NCBI GenBank assembly: GCA_035656495.1
Contig: DASRSL010000082.1
Coordinates: forward strand, 1 to 34,935
DNA length: 34,935 bases
Direction of reading: 5' to 3'
From: Roseiarcus sp035656495
GTDB taxonomy: Bacteria > Pseudomonadota > Alphaproteobacteria > Rhizobiales > Beijerinckiaceae
Shown: positions 1 to 7,755 of the stretch, piece after piece
Numbering within the stretch: position 1 is the stretch's first letter
Layout of the letters: the number at the start of each line of letters is the position of its first letter
Program-made: the position numbers and the translations under genes
The notes under the pieces: model-generated
The model's database searches: none
What the model saw: the letters and a program-made list of their open reading frames with translations, nothing else
Told to the model about the DNA's origin: nothing

Positions 1-549
1 CGTTCGCGACCATCCGCCCCCAGGCTTCGACGTCGTCATGGGCGCAGTTGATGCGGGCGCAATCCATGCCGGCGGCGATGAGATTGTCGGCGAGCTCGGG
101 ATGGGTCACGGCCTCGGACGGCAGGGTCGCCATCACCCTCACGCGCGGCGCGCCTCTCGGCCGCTTGCCGAAAATCCGCTCCGACTCAGCCTCGAGCTCC
201 GAAGGCCCGGCCCGCGCCAGCGGTCGGGCGGGGTAGTGGACGTTCGTCTCGCCGGTCACGCGGCGCAGGGTCACAATCAGCGCCTCGAGCGTCTCGATCA
301 CCTTGGCTTCGCTGCGGCCGAGCGACGAGAGGCCGCGCGTCGCGAGCCGGAGCTGCAGCTCGGTCAGGTCGTAGCCGCGCAGCGCGATATAATGGGAGAG
401 GTTCGCCGCGCGGGAGCCGGCTCTCTCGGCGGCGCCGCCCCACTCGGCCCGGAGCTCCGCGCCCTTCTTCTCGACGTCTTCGCGCAGCGCCTGCACTTCG
501 GCGAGGAGGTGCGCAGCTCTTCGAGGTCTTTACCCGGTTTCGCAAGCAT
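1..549 (-). CDS. Pyruvate kinase-family protein, N-terminal part, cut by window edge, apparent frameshift
   Basis: On the minus strand a frame running off the left edge encodes a helical N-terminal region (...NLSHYIALRGYDLTELQ..., ...LSSLGRSEAKVIE...). It is followed by the start of a pyruvate-kinase-like barrel, including VRVMATLPSEA and the strongly conserved type of motif AGMDCARINCAHDD. This matches the long pyruvate-kinase-like proteins of rhizobial bacteria, in which a helical N-terminal domain precedes the PK barrel (family knowledge). The best N-terminus, MLAKPGKDLEELR, starts at the ATG at 549. It lies in a different frame from HLLAEVQALRED, so a one-base deletion or two-base insertion seems to lie near 508-511. 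Without a frameshift the only usable start would be a GTG at 496. The catalytic part lies outside the window, so activity cannot be judged. The gene is divergent from fumC. Confidence 0.62.
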
Positions 550-752
550 AACCGCCCTGGTCGCGTCGCCGACCGCTCCGCGCCTGATCGGTGTTTGACG
601 CCGAAATATGACGCCTGTGCAACAGGCCGCAAAAGATGAGGAGGCGCGGCGACGGGCGGCGCTTCCGCAACTCCCTTGCTGCGCAACGGTCCCTGCCTTA
701 TCGCTGCCCGACCGCGAGGGGCGCGGACGAAACAAGGCTCGAGGGTTTGGTT
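550..752. promoter_or_regulatory. Divergent intergenic region between the pyruvate kinase-like gene and fumC
   Basis: About 200 bases separate the two divergent start codons, so promoters for both genes should lie here. No convincing -35/-10 pair or operator was recognised. A long reading frame continues upstream of fumC through this region, but its product is arginine-rich and resembles no fumarase N-terminus. Confidence 0.3.
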
Positions 753-2156
753 ATGGTGGATTTCCGGATCGAAACGGACAGCCACGGCGAGGTCAGGGTT
801 CCGGCCGACAAGCTGTGGGGAGCGCAGACCCAGCGCTCGATCGAGTATTTCAGCATCGGCGCCGACCTGATGCCGCGCGAGATGATCGCCGCCTACGCGA
901 TCCTGAAGAAAGCCGCGGCAACCGCCAACTACGCCGGCGGCCGCCTCGCCGATCGGGCGTTCGAGCTAATCGTGCAGGCCTGCGACGAAATTCTCACCGG
1001 CCGACACGACGACATGTTTCCGCTGCACGTCTGGATGACCGGCAGCGGCACCCAGTTCAACATGAACGTGAACGAGGTGATTTCCAACCGCTGTTCTCAG
1101 CTGGCCGGAACCCCCCTCGGCGGCAAGAACCCTGTCCACCCCAACGATCACGTCAACATGGCGCAGTCGTCCAACGATTCGTTTCCATCCGCGATGGACA
1201 TCGCGGCGGCGATCGGGGTGAAGCGACGGCTGATCCCGTCCGTGCAGGCGCTGCGCGACGCTATCGCGGCCAAGGCTCGGGAATGGAGTGACATCGTCAA
1301 GATCGGCCGCACTCACATGCAGGACGCGACGCCTCTGACGCTCGGCCAGGAGTGGTCGGGCTACGCAGCGATGCTGGCCGACGACATCGAGCGGCTCGAG
1401 GCGGCGCTCCCCGCCGTCTACCGCCTGGCCCTCGGCGGCACTGCGGTCGGCACCGGGCTCAATGCGCCGCCCGGTTTCGCCGAGGCCGCCGCGGCGGAGA
1501 TCGCGCGGCTCACCGGGCTTCCGTTCGTCAGCGCGCCGAACAAGTTCGCCGCGCAGGGCGCGCATGACGAGCTCGTGCACCTTTCCGGCGCGCTGCGCAC
1601 CCTCGCCGTGTCGCTCTACAAGATCGCCAACGACATTCGCCTCATGTCCTGTGGACCGCGCGCCGGCTTCGCGGAGCTCGAGATCCCGGCCAACGAGCCC
1701 GGCTCCTCGATCATGCCGGGGAAGGTCAATCCGACCCAGGTCGAGGCGTTGACCATGATCGCGGCGCAGGTGATGGCGAACGACGTCGCGGTTGGCTTCG
1801 GCGGCGCCGGCGGCTACCTCGAGATGAACGTCTATAAGCCGCTCATCATCGATAACGTGATGCAGTCCGTCGCCATCATGAGCGACGGCTGCGTCAATTT
1901 TAGAAAACACCTAGTCGAAGGAACCAAGCCCAACAGGAAGAAGATGGCGGAGGACGTCGAACGGTCGCTGATGCTGGTTACGGCGCTGTCGCCGGTCGTC
2001 GGCTACGACAAGGCCGCCGAGATCGCCCACTTTGCGCAGGAACACGACCTCACGCTGAAGGCCGCGGCGCTCGAGCTCGGCTATGTCACCGAGGTCGAGT
2101 TCGACCGCCTGGTCGATCCTTCGAAGATGGTCGGGCCGGACCTCGCGGCCGGCTGA
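753..2156 (+). CDS. fumC: Class II fumarate hydratase
   Basis: FumC catalyses reversible hydration of fumarate to L-malate in the TCA cycle. It is a cytosolic, iron-independent homotetramer. The product is 467 residues, the usual length for class II fumarases. The family signature GSSIMPGKVNP lies at about residues 317-327 and contains the loop serine. Further matches are GSGTQFNMNVNEV, SSNDSFPSAMD and GRTHMQDATPLTLGQE, which build the composite active site. The ATG at 753 was chosen because the protein then begins with the typical fumarase start VDFRIETDSHGEV. An upstream in-frame ATG at 636 would add an Arg-rich stretch with no family resemblance. A purine-rich GAGGG at 741-745 is a plausible ribosome binding site. 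The gene seems to be a single transcription unit, followed by a hairpin at 2193-2216. Confidence 0.97.
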   Translation: MVDFRIETDSHGEVRVPADKLWGAQTQRSIEYFSIGADLMPREMIAAYAILKKAAATANYAGGRLADRAFELIVQACDEILTGRHDDMFPLHVWMTGSGTQFNMNVNEVISNRCSQLAGTPLGGKNPVHPNDHVNMAQSSNDSFPSAMDIAAAIGVKRRLIPSVQALRDAIAAKAREWSDIVKIGRTHMQDATPLTLGQEWSGYAAMLADDIERLEAALPAVYRLALGGTAVGTGLNAPPGFAEAAAAEIARLTGLPFVSAPNKFAAQGAHDELVHLSGALRTLAVSLYKIANDIRLMSCGPRAGFAELEIPANEPGSSIMPGKVNPTQVEALTMIAAQVMANDVAVGFGGAGGYLEMNVYKPLIIDNVMQSVAIMSDGCVNFRKHLVEGTKPNRKKMAEDVERSLMLVTALSPVVGYDKAAEIAHFAQEHDLTLKAAALELGYVTEVEFDRLVDPSKMVGPDLAAG

Positions 2157-2192
2157 CGCGGGATTTTCGGCTCAGGTCCCAGCTTTCACGTT

Positions 2193-2216
2193 CAGGGCCG
2201 GCGATTGCCGGCCCTG
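2193..2216. terminator. Perfect 10-bp stem hairpin between fumC and the convergent peptidoglycan-binding gene
   Basis: The arms 2193-2202 and 2207-2216 (CAGGGCCGGC and its complement) pair perfectly around a GATT loop, 37 bases after the fumC stop codon. There is no long T-tract on either side. It may act as a bidirectional, weak or Rho-assisted terminator between two convergent genes. Confidence 0.55.
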
Positions 2217-2257
2217 TTGGACGAGATCAATCTGCAACTCGATCGAGCTGAGACGAC

Positions 2258-2848
2258 TCAGGGTGTTTTTGCCTTCGAGCCACCTCGGTTCCTCATGTTA
2301 TTCTGAGCGGAGCTGTGGTTGGCTTGGCTTTGCGCTTGTGCGTTCGGGCTTTGATTGGGCACGGAGCTGGTCGCCTGTGCCTGGCTGTTCATGTTGACGC
2401 CAAGGTCCGCCAACGTCTGCTGATTGAGCTCCCCGTTTCCAGGCAGATTTTTCGCCTTCTGGAAGCTCATGAGCGCATCTTTGGTCTCCCGACCCCAGAT
2501 GCCGTCGACGCGCTTCGCCTTGAAGCCGGCCTTGTCGAGTTTCGTCTGGATTTCGCGGATTTGCTCTTTGCTGAGTTTCGAAGGCGCGATGACCTGCGCC
2601 TGCTGTTGATTAGCCGTTTGGGGCGGAGGGTTGGCCGCCTGGCCCTGCTGCTGGTTAGCCGGCTGCGACGGTTGGGTTGCCGCCTGGCTCTGCTGCTGAT
2701 TAGCCGGCTGCGACGGTTGGGTCGTCGCTTGGCTTTGCTGCTGGTTTGGGGTCTTCAGGGGCGGATTCGGCTGGTTGCCGGTGTTCGCAGCCATTGCTGG
2801 CAATGACAGCGCCAAGCAGGCGGCCGAAGCGAGAAGGACGCGCTTCAT
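2258..2848 (-). CDS. Secreted peptidoglycan-binding domain protein with Q/N-rich repeats
   Basis: The 196-residue product starts with a clear signal peptide (MKRVLLASAACLALSLPAMA, cleavage near residue 21). A low-complexity Q/N/P-rich region at about residues 22-85 contains near-identical 15-residue repeats of the form QPANQQQSQAATQPS. A peptidoglycan-binding_1 type domain follows at about 91-135, with EIQTKLDKAGFKAKRVDGIWGRETKDALMSFQKA, where GIWGxxTxxAL is the hallmark. The C-terminus is again Q/N/S-rich. It is expected to be periplasmic and to bind the cell wall. No catalytic domain is visible. The start at 2848 is supported by GGAG about 8 bases upstream. The gene lies downstream of argG on the same strand but 358 bases away, so it probably has its own promoter. 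Confidence 0.85.
   Translation of the reverse strand: MKRVLLASAACLALSLPAMAANTGNQPNPPLKTPNQQQSQATTQPSQPANQQQSQAATQPSQPANQQQGQAANPPPQTANQQQAQVIAPSKLSKEQIREIQTKLDKAGFKAKRVDGIWGRETKDALMSFQKAKNLPGNGELNQQTLADLGVNMNSQAQATSSVPNQSPNAQAQSQANHSSAQNNMRNRGGSKAKTP
2600..2745. repeat. 45-bp tandem repeat inside the peptidoglycan-binding protein gene
   Basis: The word TTAGCC recurs at 2610, 2655 and 2700, an exact 45-base period. The copies at 2655 and 2700 share 22 identical bases and the 2610 copy is degenerate. A partial fourth unit begins near 2745. Each unit encodes 15 residues of the Q/N-rich linker. Confidence 0.85.
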
Positions 2849-3206
2849 CTTACTACTCCATGTGGTGATAGACCCTCACGACGAGGGCTGATTTAAGAAC
2901 GAGCGGGACGCCAAACTGTTCAATTCGGCGGTCGAAAGTATCGCTTGAGGCTCGGCTAACAACGTTCGCAGCGTGAACGAGAAAACCAAGCCCACATCAT
3001 GGTGGCCGTCACCCGGCCGCGGATCGTCAACTGCGTTGACGCGGTTTCCAATTTGTCGAATTGCTTCCTCTTCGCCACGCACCGACCGAAGGCTGTCCGC
3101 GGCCGCCGCATCCGATCATTTGGAACGGAGACCGGGAACGGGGGGTGGTGCCGACCGCCGAGGACTGCTCGATCGCCTCAGCGAAATCGAGATCGGCGCG
3201 GCTTGA
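2849..3206. other. 358-bp intergenic region between argG 3' end and the peptidoglycan-binding gene
   Basis: Both flanking genes are on the minus strand. The region should contain the argG terminator and the promoter of the peptidoglycan-binding gene, but neither a strong hairpin with a T-run nor a clear promoter was seen. Small reading frames here look non-coding: Arg/Ser-rich, with no recognisable domain. Confidence 0.4.
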
Positions 3207-4451
3207 TCACCCTTTCGCCGCGGCCTTCTTCTTTCGCTTGGCGAGCGTCCTCAGGCGGAGCGCGTTGAGCTTGATGAAGCCGGAGGCGTCGTTGTGGTCG
3301 TAGGCGACCGCGCCCTCCTCGAAGGTGACGAGGTCCTGGTCGTAGAGCGAGTGCGGGCTGTCGCGGCCGACAACATGGACGCCGCCCTTGTAGAGTTTCA
3401 GCCGCACCCGGCCGGAAACATGCTCCTGGCTCTTGTCGATGAGCGTCTGGAGGAGCTCGCGCTCCGGGGCGAACCAGAAGCCGTTGTAGATGAGCTCGGC
3501 GTATTTCGGCATCAGCTCGTCCTTGAGATGCGCGGCTCCGCGGTCGAGCGTGACCGACTCGATGGCGCGATGCGCAGCCAGGAGGATTGTGCCGCCGGGC
3601 GTCTCGTACATGCCGCGCGACTTCATGCCGACGAAGCGGTTCTCGACCAGGTCGAGTCGGCCGATGCCGTTGTCGTGGCCGTAACTGTTGAGCGCGGCGA
3701 GCAGTGTCGCCGGGCTCATCGCCTTTCCGTTCAGCGCGACTGGATCGCCCTTCTCGAACGCGATTTCGATGACCGTCGGCTGGTCGGGCGCGGATTCCGG
3801 GTCGACGGTGCGCGAATAGACGTAACGGGGCGTCTCCTCCGCCGGGTCCTCGAGCACCTTGCCCTCGGAGGAGACGTGCAGAAGATTGGCGTCGGTCGAG
3901 AATGGCGCCTCGCCGCGCTTGTCCTTGGCGATCGGGATCTGGTGTTTTTCGGCGAATTCGACGAGCGCCGTGCGCGAGGCGAAGCTCCACTCCCGCCACG
4001 GCGCGATGATCCTGATGTCGGGCTCGAGCGCATAGGCCGAAAGCTCGAACCGCACCTGATCGTTGCCCTTGCCCGTTGCGCCATGGGCGATCGCGTCCGC
4101 GCCGACCGCATGGGCGATCTCGACCAGCCGCTTGGCGATGAGCGGCCTCGCGATCGAGGTGCCGAGCAGGTACTGGCCCTCGTATTGCGCGTTGGCGCGG
4201 AACATTGGGAACACGTAGTCGCCCACGAATTCCTCGCGCAGGTCCTCGATGAAGATGTGCTCCGGCTTGACGCCGAGCATCTCCGCCTTCTTGCGCGCCG
4301 ACTCGAGCTCCTCGCCCTGGCCGAGGTCGGCGGTGAAGGTGACGACCTCCGCGCCGTAGGCCGTCTGCAGCCACTTGAGGATGATGGAGGTGTCCAGCCC
4401 GCCCGAATAGGCGAGGACGACGCGCTTGATCTTGGAATTGGGGTTGGGCAT
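3207..4451 (-). CDS. argG: Argininosuccinate synthase
   Basis: ArgG joins citrulline and aspartate using ATP to form argininosuccinate, the penultimate step of arginine biosynthesis in the cytosol. The 414-residue product has the expected family length. The N-terminal ATP pyrophosphatase loop AYSGGLDTS lies at about residues 14-22. Other family blocks are TADLGQGEE, the substrate-binding region YLLGTSIARPLIAK, and HGATGKGNDQVRFE. The start ATG at 4451 gives MPNPNSKIKRVVLAYSGG, as in other alphaproteobacterial ArgG proteins. It is transcribed divergently from the hopanoid operon and there is no obvious functional link to it. Confidence 0.97.
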   Translation of the reverse strand: MPNPNSKIKRVVLAYSGGLDTSIILKWLQTAYGAEVVTFTADLGQGEELESARKKAEMLGVKPEHIFIEDLREEFVGDYVFPMFRANAQYEGQYLLGTSIARPLIAKRLVEIAHAVGADAIAHGATGKGNDQVRFELSAYALEPDIRIIAPWREWSFASRTALVEFAEKHQIPIAKDKRGEAPFSTDANLLHVSSEGKVLEDPAEETPRYVYSRTVDPESAPDQPTVIEIAFEKGDPVALNGKAMSPATLLAALNSYGHDNGIGRLDLVENRFVGMKSRGMYETPGGTILLAAHRAIESVTLDRGAAHLKDELMPKYAELIYNGFWFAPERELLQTLIDKSQEHVSGRVRLKLYKGGVHVVGRDSPHSLYDQDLVTFEEGAVAYDHNDASGFIKLNALRLRTLAKRKKKAAAKG

Positions 4452-4904
4452 CGGGGAATTATCCGTGAGAGGGCCGAAAATCGGCCGGACTTATAGACGC
4501 GCCGGCGCCGAGCGCAACTCAGCTCAGGGCGGCTGTCGAGAGCGGGCGATCTGTCCGGTCCGGGTAACGTGATCTGTCCAGCGCATGATGTCCCTTTTGG
4601 AGCGCAGTGATGCGTCGGACGGAGCAACTTGAAGTTGAAGCTCCGAGCAGACGTCCCGGCGCTGGACGCTACTGTTCGAGGAGTAAGCCTCTTCGGCGGC
4701 CCCGCCGGCTGTGGATGGCGCCAACAGCGAACAATCAAAAAGATCAATCTACGCGCTACATAAGCCGGACACTTCAGAAGCCGCTACACGGCCCTACCCT
4801 CGTCGGAGAAAACCGTTTAAAGTTCATGTCCGCCAACTTGGCAACCGGGCGGCGGAACAAAGCGAGCGTACGTTTGTTTATAGGCGTTTGCGGGGAGCGC
4901 GATC
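4452..4904. other. 453-bp divergent intergenic region between argG and hpnB
   Basis: No convincing gene is present. One frame is open through this region into hpnB and hpnC territory, but its product is Arg-rich and unlike any hopanoid protein. The word GATCTGTCC occurs twice near 4549-4577, and AT-richer pockets lie near 4730-4770, 4815-4830 and 4870-4885. Promoters for argG and for the large hopanoid operon are expected here, but no sigma-factor motif is strong enough to call. The hpnB ribosome binding site GGGAG sits at 4892-4896. Confidence 0.4.
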
Positions 4905-6074
4905 ATGATCATCATGACGGTGGGCGTCGCGTCCCTCGTCGTTTGGTTCTACCTACTGCTCGGACGAGGCGGCTTCTGGCGCGGCGCAGAACTCATCGAA
5001 GCTGTCGGCGGCGAAAACGAACGTCGCAGCGAAGGCCATTGGCCGCCCGTCACGGCGATCATGCCGGCCCGCGACGAGGCGGAGGTCATCGGCCAGTCCA
5101 TCGCGTCGCTCATGCGTCAGGATTATCCCGGTCCCTTCTCGGTCATGGTTGTCGACGACCAGAGCTCGGACGGAACGGCGAGCGCGGCGCGACGCGCCGG
5201 CGAGGAAGGACCTCTGACGGTCCTCGAGGGGCAAAGTCCGCCGGCGGGATGGGCGGGGAAGGTCTGGGCCATGAGGCAGGGGGTCGCGGCGGCGGGCGCC
5301 GGGCCCGACTCGCCGGACTATCTGCTGTTTGTCGACGCCGACATCGTCCTCGAGGCTGGCCTTCTTCGCCGCCTGGTCGCGTTTGCCCAGACCAATCGGG
5401 CGATTCTCGCCTCGCTCATGGTGAAGCTGCGCTGCGAGAGCCGGGCGGAACGTTGGCTGGTCCCGGCCTTCATTTTCTTTTTCCAGATGCTGTACCCGTT
5501 TTCCTGGGTCGACGACCCGCGCCGGAAGACAGCCGCCGCCGCAGGCGGGTGCATGCTCGTCCACCGGCAGTCGCTGGCGGAGGCGGGCGGCCTCGAGGCG
5601 TTGCGCGGAGCGCTGATCGACGATTGCGCCCTTGCCGCCCTGATGAAGCGGCGTGGCCAGATCCGGCTGGCCCTCACGCGGCATGCACTCAGCCTGCGCT
5701 CTTATCTGAGCTTTGCGGATTTCGGCCGGATGGTCGCGCGTTCGGCTTTCGCCGAGCTGCGCTTCTCGGCGCCGCGTCTGATTATCGCCATCGCCGCGAT
5801 GGGGTTCGTATTTCTCGCGCCTCCGCTGCTGGCCGTCTTTTCGCGGGGCGCGCCACAGGCGTTCGGCGCGGCCGCGTGGGCGATCATGGGGTTGGTCTAC
5901 GCGCCGACGTTGCGGCTTTACGGCCGTCCGGTTCTCGCCGGCCTTGCCCTCCCGGCTGTAGCCGCCGCCTACACGCTGTTTACCATTCGATCCGCGGCGC
6001 AGTACTGGACAGGACGCGGAGGTCTGTGGAAAGGTCGTGTTCAGGCGCCGATGCCGAAGGCGGAGCGCGCATGA
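4905..6074 (+). CDS. hpnB: Hopanoid-associated glycosyltransferase HpnB
   Basis: The 389-residue protein is a membrane-bound GT2-type glycosyltransferase of the HpnB family, a conserved member of hopanoid clusters whose exact substrate is not well established. An N-terminal membrane anchor (about residues 4-22) precedes the catalytic domain with VTAIMPARDEAEV (about 46-58), VVDDQSSDGT (about 81-90) and the metal-binding FVDADI near 143-147. IDDCALA near 237-243 corresponds to the acceptor-side acidic motif. Three or four hydrophobic segments follow at the C-terminal end (about 285-370). The start ATG at 4905 has GGGAG eight bases upstream. It is the first gene of an operon and its stop overlaps the hpnC start (ATGA, 6071-6074). 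Confidence 0.9.
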   Translation: MIIMTVGVASLVVWFYLLLGRGGFWRGAELIEAVGGENERRSEGHWPPVTAIMPARDEAEVIGQSIASLMRQDYPGPFSVMVVDDQSSDGTASAARRAGEEGPLTVLEGQSPPAGWAGKVWAMRQGVAAAGAGPDSPDYLLFVDADIVLEAGLLRRLVAFAQTNRAILASLMVKLRCESRAERWLVPAFIFFFQMLYPFSWVDDPRRKTAAAAGGCMLVHRQSLAEAGGLEALRGALIDDCALAALMKRRGQIRLALTRHALSLRSYLSFADFGRMVARSAFAELRFSAPRLIIAIAAMGFVFLAPPLLAVFSRGAPQAFGAAAWAIMGLVYAPTLRLYGRPVLAGLALPAVAAAYTLFTIRSAAQYWTGRGGLWKGRVQAPMPKAERA

Positions 6075-6943
6075 GGACGGTCAGCCAATCGCTGTCGGGA
6101 AAGACGGCGGGCGACGAGAACTTTCCCGTGGCGTCCCGGCTCATCGCAAGATCGCGCCGCCCGATCATCCTCGCCTTCTATCGCTTTGTGCGCGCGGCCG
6201 ACGACGTCGCGGACAACCCCGGGCTGTCGGCCGACGAAAAGTTGGCGCTCCTCGACCACCTGGCCGACGCGCTGCGCAGCGGCGCCCGCGATCCCGAGGC
6301 TGAGCCGCTCCGTCTCGCTTTGCGCACGCAGGGGATCGCCCCGAAGCACGCGCTTGACCTGCTCGACGCCTTCCGACTCGACGCGAAGAAGAACCGTTAC
6401 GCGAATCTCGACGAGCTGATGGACTACTGCAGCCTCTCGGCGATGCCGGTCGGGCGATTCGTTCTCGACGTGCACGGCCAAAGCCGGTCGTTGTGGCCGG
6501 CGTCAGACGCGATCTGCGCTGCGCTGCAGGTGATCAATCATCTTCAGGATTGCGGCGAGGATTATCGCAGGCTCGACCGGGTCTATCTGCCGCAATCCAT
6601 TCTCGAGGCGCACGGCGCGGCAGTCGAGATGCTCGGCGAGCGGCGCGCCTCGCCGCAATTGCAGGGCGCAATCGCGGAGCTCGCTCGACACGCCGGCGCG
6701 ATGGTCGAGCGGGGCGGCGAACTCGTCTCGCGGATCGCCGACGTCCGCCTGTCGCTTGAAATCGCGGCGATCCACGCGCTCGCGCGCGAGTTGGCCGGCC
6801 GGCTGCAGCATCGCGATCCGCTGAGCCAGTCCGTTCATCTGAGCAAATTCGAATTCGGCGCAATCTGCGGCCTCGCCGCCGCCCGGAGGCTGGCGCGGAC
6901 TTTGGCGCCGCGCTGGAAGGTCAAGCGGAGGACGAGGGCATGA
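6071..6943 (+). CDS. hpnC: Hydroxysqualene synthase HpnC
   Basis: HpnC converts presqualene diphosphate to hydroxysqualene, the middle step of the bacterial HpnCDE route from farnesyl diphosphate to squalene (established for the family). The 290-residue protein is an all-alpha squalene/phytoene synthase-type fold. The first Asp-rich motif is ADDVADN, with D44, D45 and D48. The second is LQDCGED, with D160 and D164; these two motifs bind the Mg-diphosphate. NFPVASRLI near the N-terminus is typical of HpnC. The ATG at 6071 overlaps the hpnB stop by four bases. Much longer in-frame upstream starts would run through hpnB and are rejected. The end overlaps hpnD in the same way. Confidence 0.94.
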   Translation: MRTVSQSLSGKTAGDENFPVASRLIARSRRPIILAFYRFVRAADDVADNPGLSADEKLALLDHLADALRSGARDPEAEPLRLALRTQGIAPKHALDLLDAFRLDAKKNRYANLDELMDYCSLSAMPVGRFVLDVHGQSRSLWPASDAICAALQVINHLQDCGEDYRRLDRVYLPQSILEAHGAAVEMLGERRASPQLQGAIAELARHAGAMVERGGELVSRIADVRLSLEIAAIHALARELAGRLQHRDPLSQSVHLSKFEFGAICGLAAARRLARTLAPRWKVKRRTRA

Positions 6944-7755
6944 GCGCGCAGGCGGCGGCCCGCAGCTCCTTCTACCTGGCGATGCGGGTTCTGCCCAAGA
7001 ACCAGCGCGAGGCAATGTTTTCGATCTATCGCTTCTGTCGCGCCGTCGACGACGTCGCCGACGAGCCGGAGCATGGGTCGCCCGAACAGCGCCTGAATGA
7101 GCTCGAGCGCTGGCGCCGCGACATTGCGGCGATGTACGCGGGGGAGGCTCCAGCCGAACTTGCCGATCTCAACGGCGTGGCGCGCCGCTACGGCTTGCGG
7201 CAGAGGGACTTCGAAGCCGTGATCGACGGCGTCAAGATGGACGCGGAGCGCAATATTCGCGCCCCCGATTGGGCGACCCTGGATCTCTATTGCGACAGGG
7301 TCGCGAGCGCGGTGGGGCGGCTGTCGGTGCGCATCTTCGGTATCGGAGCAGAGACCGGCGAAGCGCTGGCCTTCCACCTCGGACGCGCGCTGCAGCTGAC
7401 CAATATTCTGCGCGACATCGACGAGGATGCGGCTGTCGGCCGGCTCTACCTGCCTTGTGAGGCGCTCGCCGCCGCTCGCGTCGCGGTCGATGAACCGCTG
7501 CGCGCCGTGAAAGATCCAAAGATCGCGATCGCCTGTGACGAAGTTGCTCGCCGGGCGCGCCGACATTTCGAGGAGGCCGACCCGGTCCTCGCATCAGCCC
7601 CGCGGGCCGGGGCGAGAGCCCCGCGATTGATGTCGACGGCCTATCGGTCGCTCCTCGACAACATGGCGGCGCGAGGCTTCGAGCCCCCGCGGGAACGGGC
7701 GAAGCCAAGCCGGCTGCGCGTTCTGGGTGCTCTCATCTGCTATGGCGTCCTATGA
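6940..7755 (+). CDS. hpnD: Presqualene diphosphate synthase HpnD
   Basis: HpnD condenses two farnesyl diphosphates to presqualene diphosphate, the first step of the HpnCDE squalene pathway. The 271-residue protein is a squalene/phytoene synthase paralogue of HpnC. It has SSFYLAMRVLPKNQREAMFSIY near the N-terminus, the first Asp-rich motif VDDVADE (D37, D38, D41) and the second NILRDIDEDAAVGRLYLP (D159, D161, D163). The YLP block after the second motif is strongly conserved in the family. The gene overlaps hpnC and hpnE by ATGA junctions at 6940-6943 and 7752-7755. That arrangement suggests translational coupling and balanced amounts of the two synthase homologues. Confidence 0.95.
   Translation: MSAQAAARSSFYLAMRVLPKNQREAMFSIYRFCRAVDDVADEPEHGSPEQRLNELERWRRDIAAMYAGEAPAELADLNGVARRYGLRQRDFEAVIDGVKMDAERNIRAPDWATLDLYCDRVASAVGRLSVRIFGIGAETGEALAFHLGRALQLTNILRDIDEDAAVGRLYLPCEALAAARVAVDEPLRAVKDPKIAIACDEVARRARRHFEEADPVLASAPRAGARAPRLMSTAYRSLLDNMAARGFEPPRERAKPSRLRVLGALICYGVL

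Noticed and set aside
966..1910. 314-codon open frame opposite fumC
   Set aside because: Antisense shadow; fumC signature motifs are intact on the other strand.
4607..6070. Upstream in-frame extension of hpnC through hpnB
   Set aside because: The extension is Arg-rich and out of frame with HpnB; HpnC begins naturally at the ATGA overlap.
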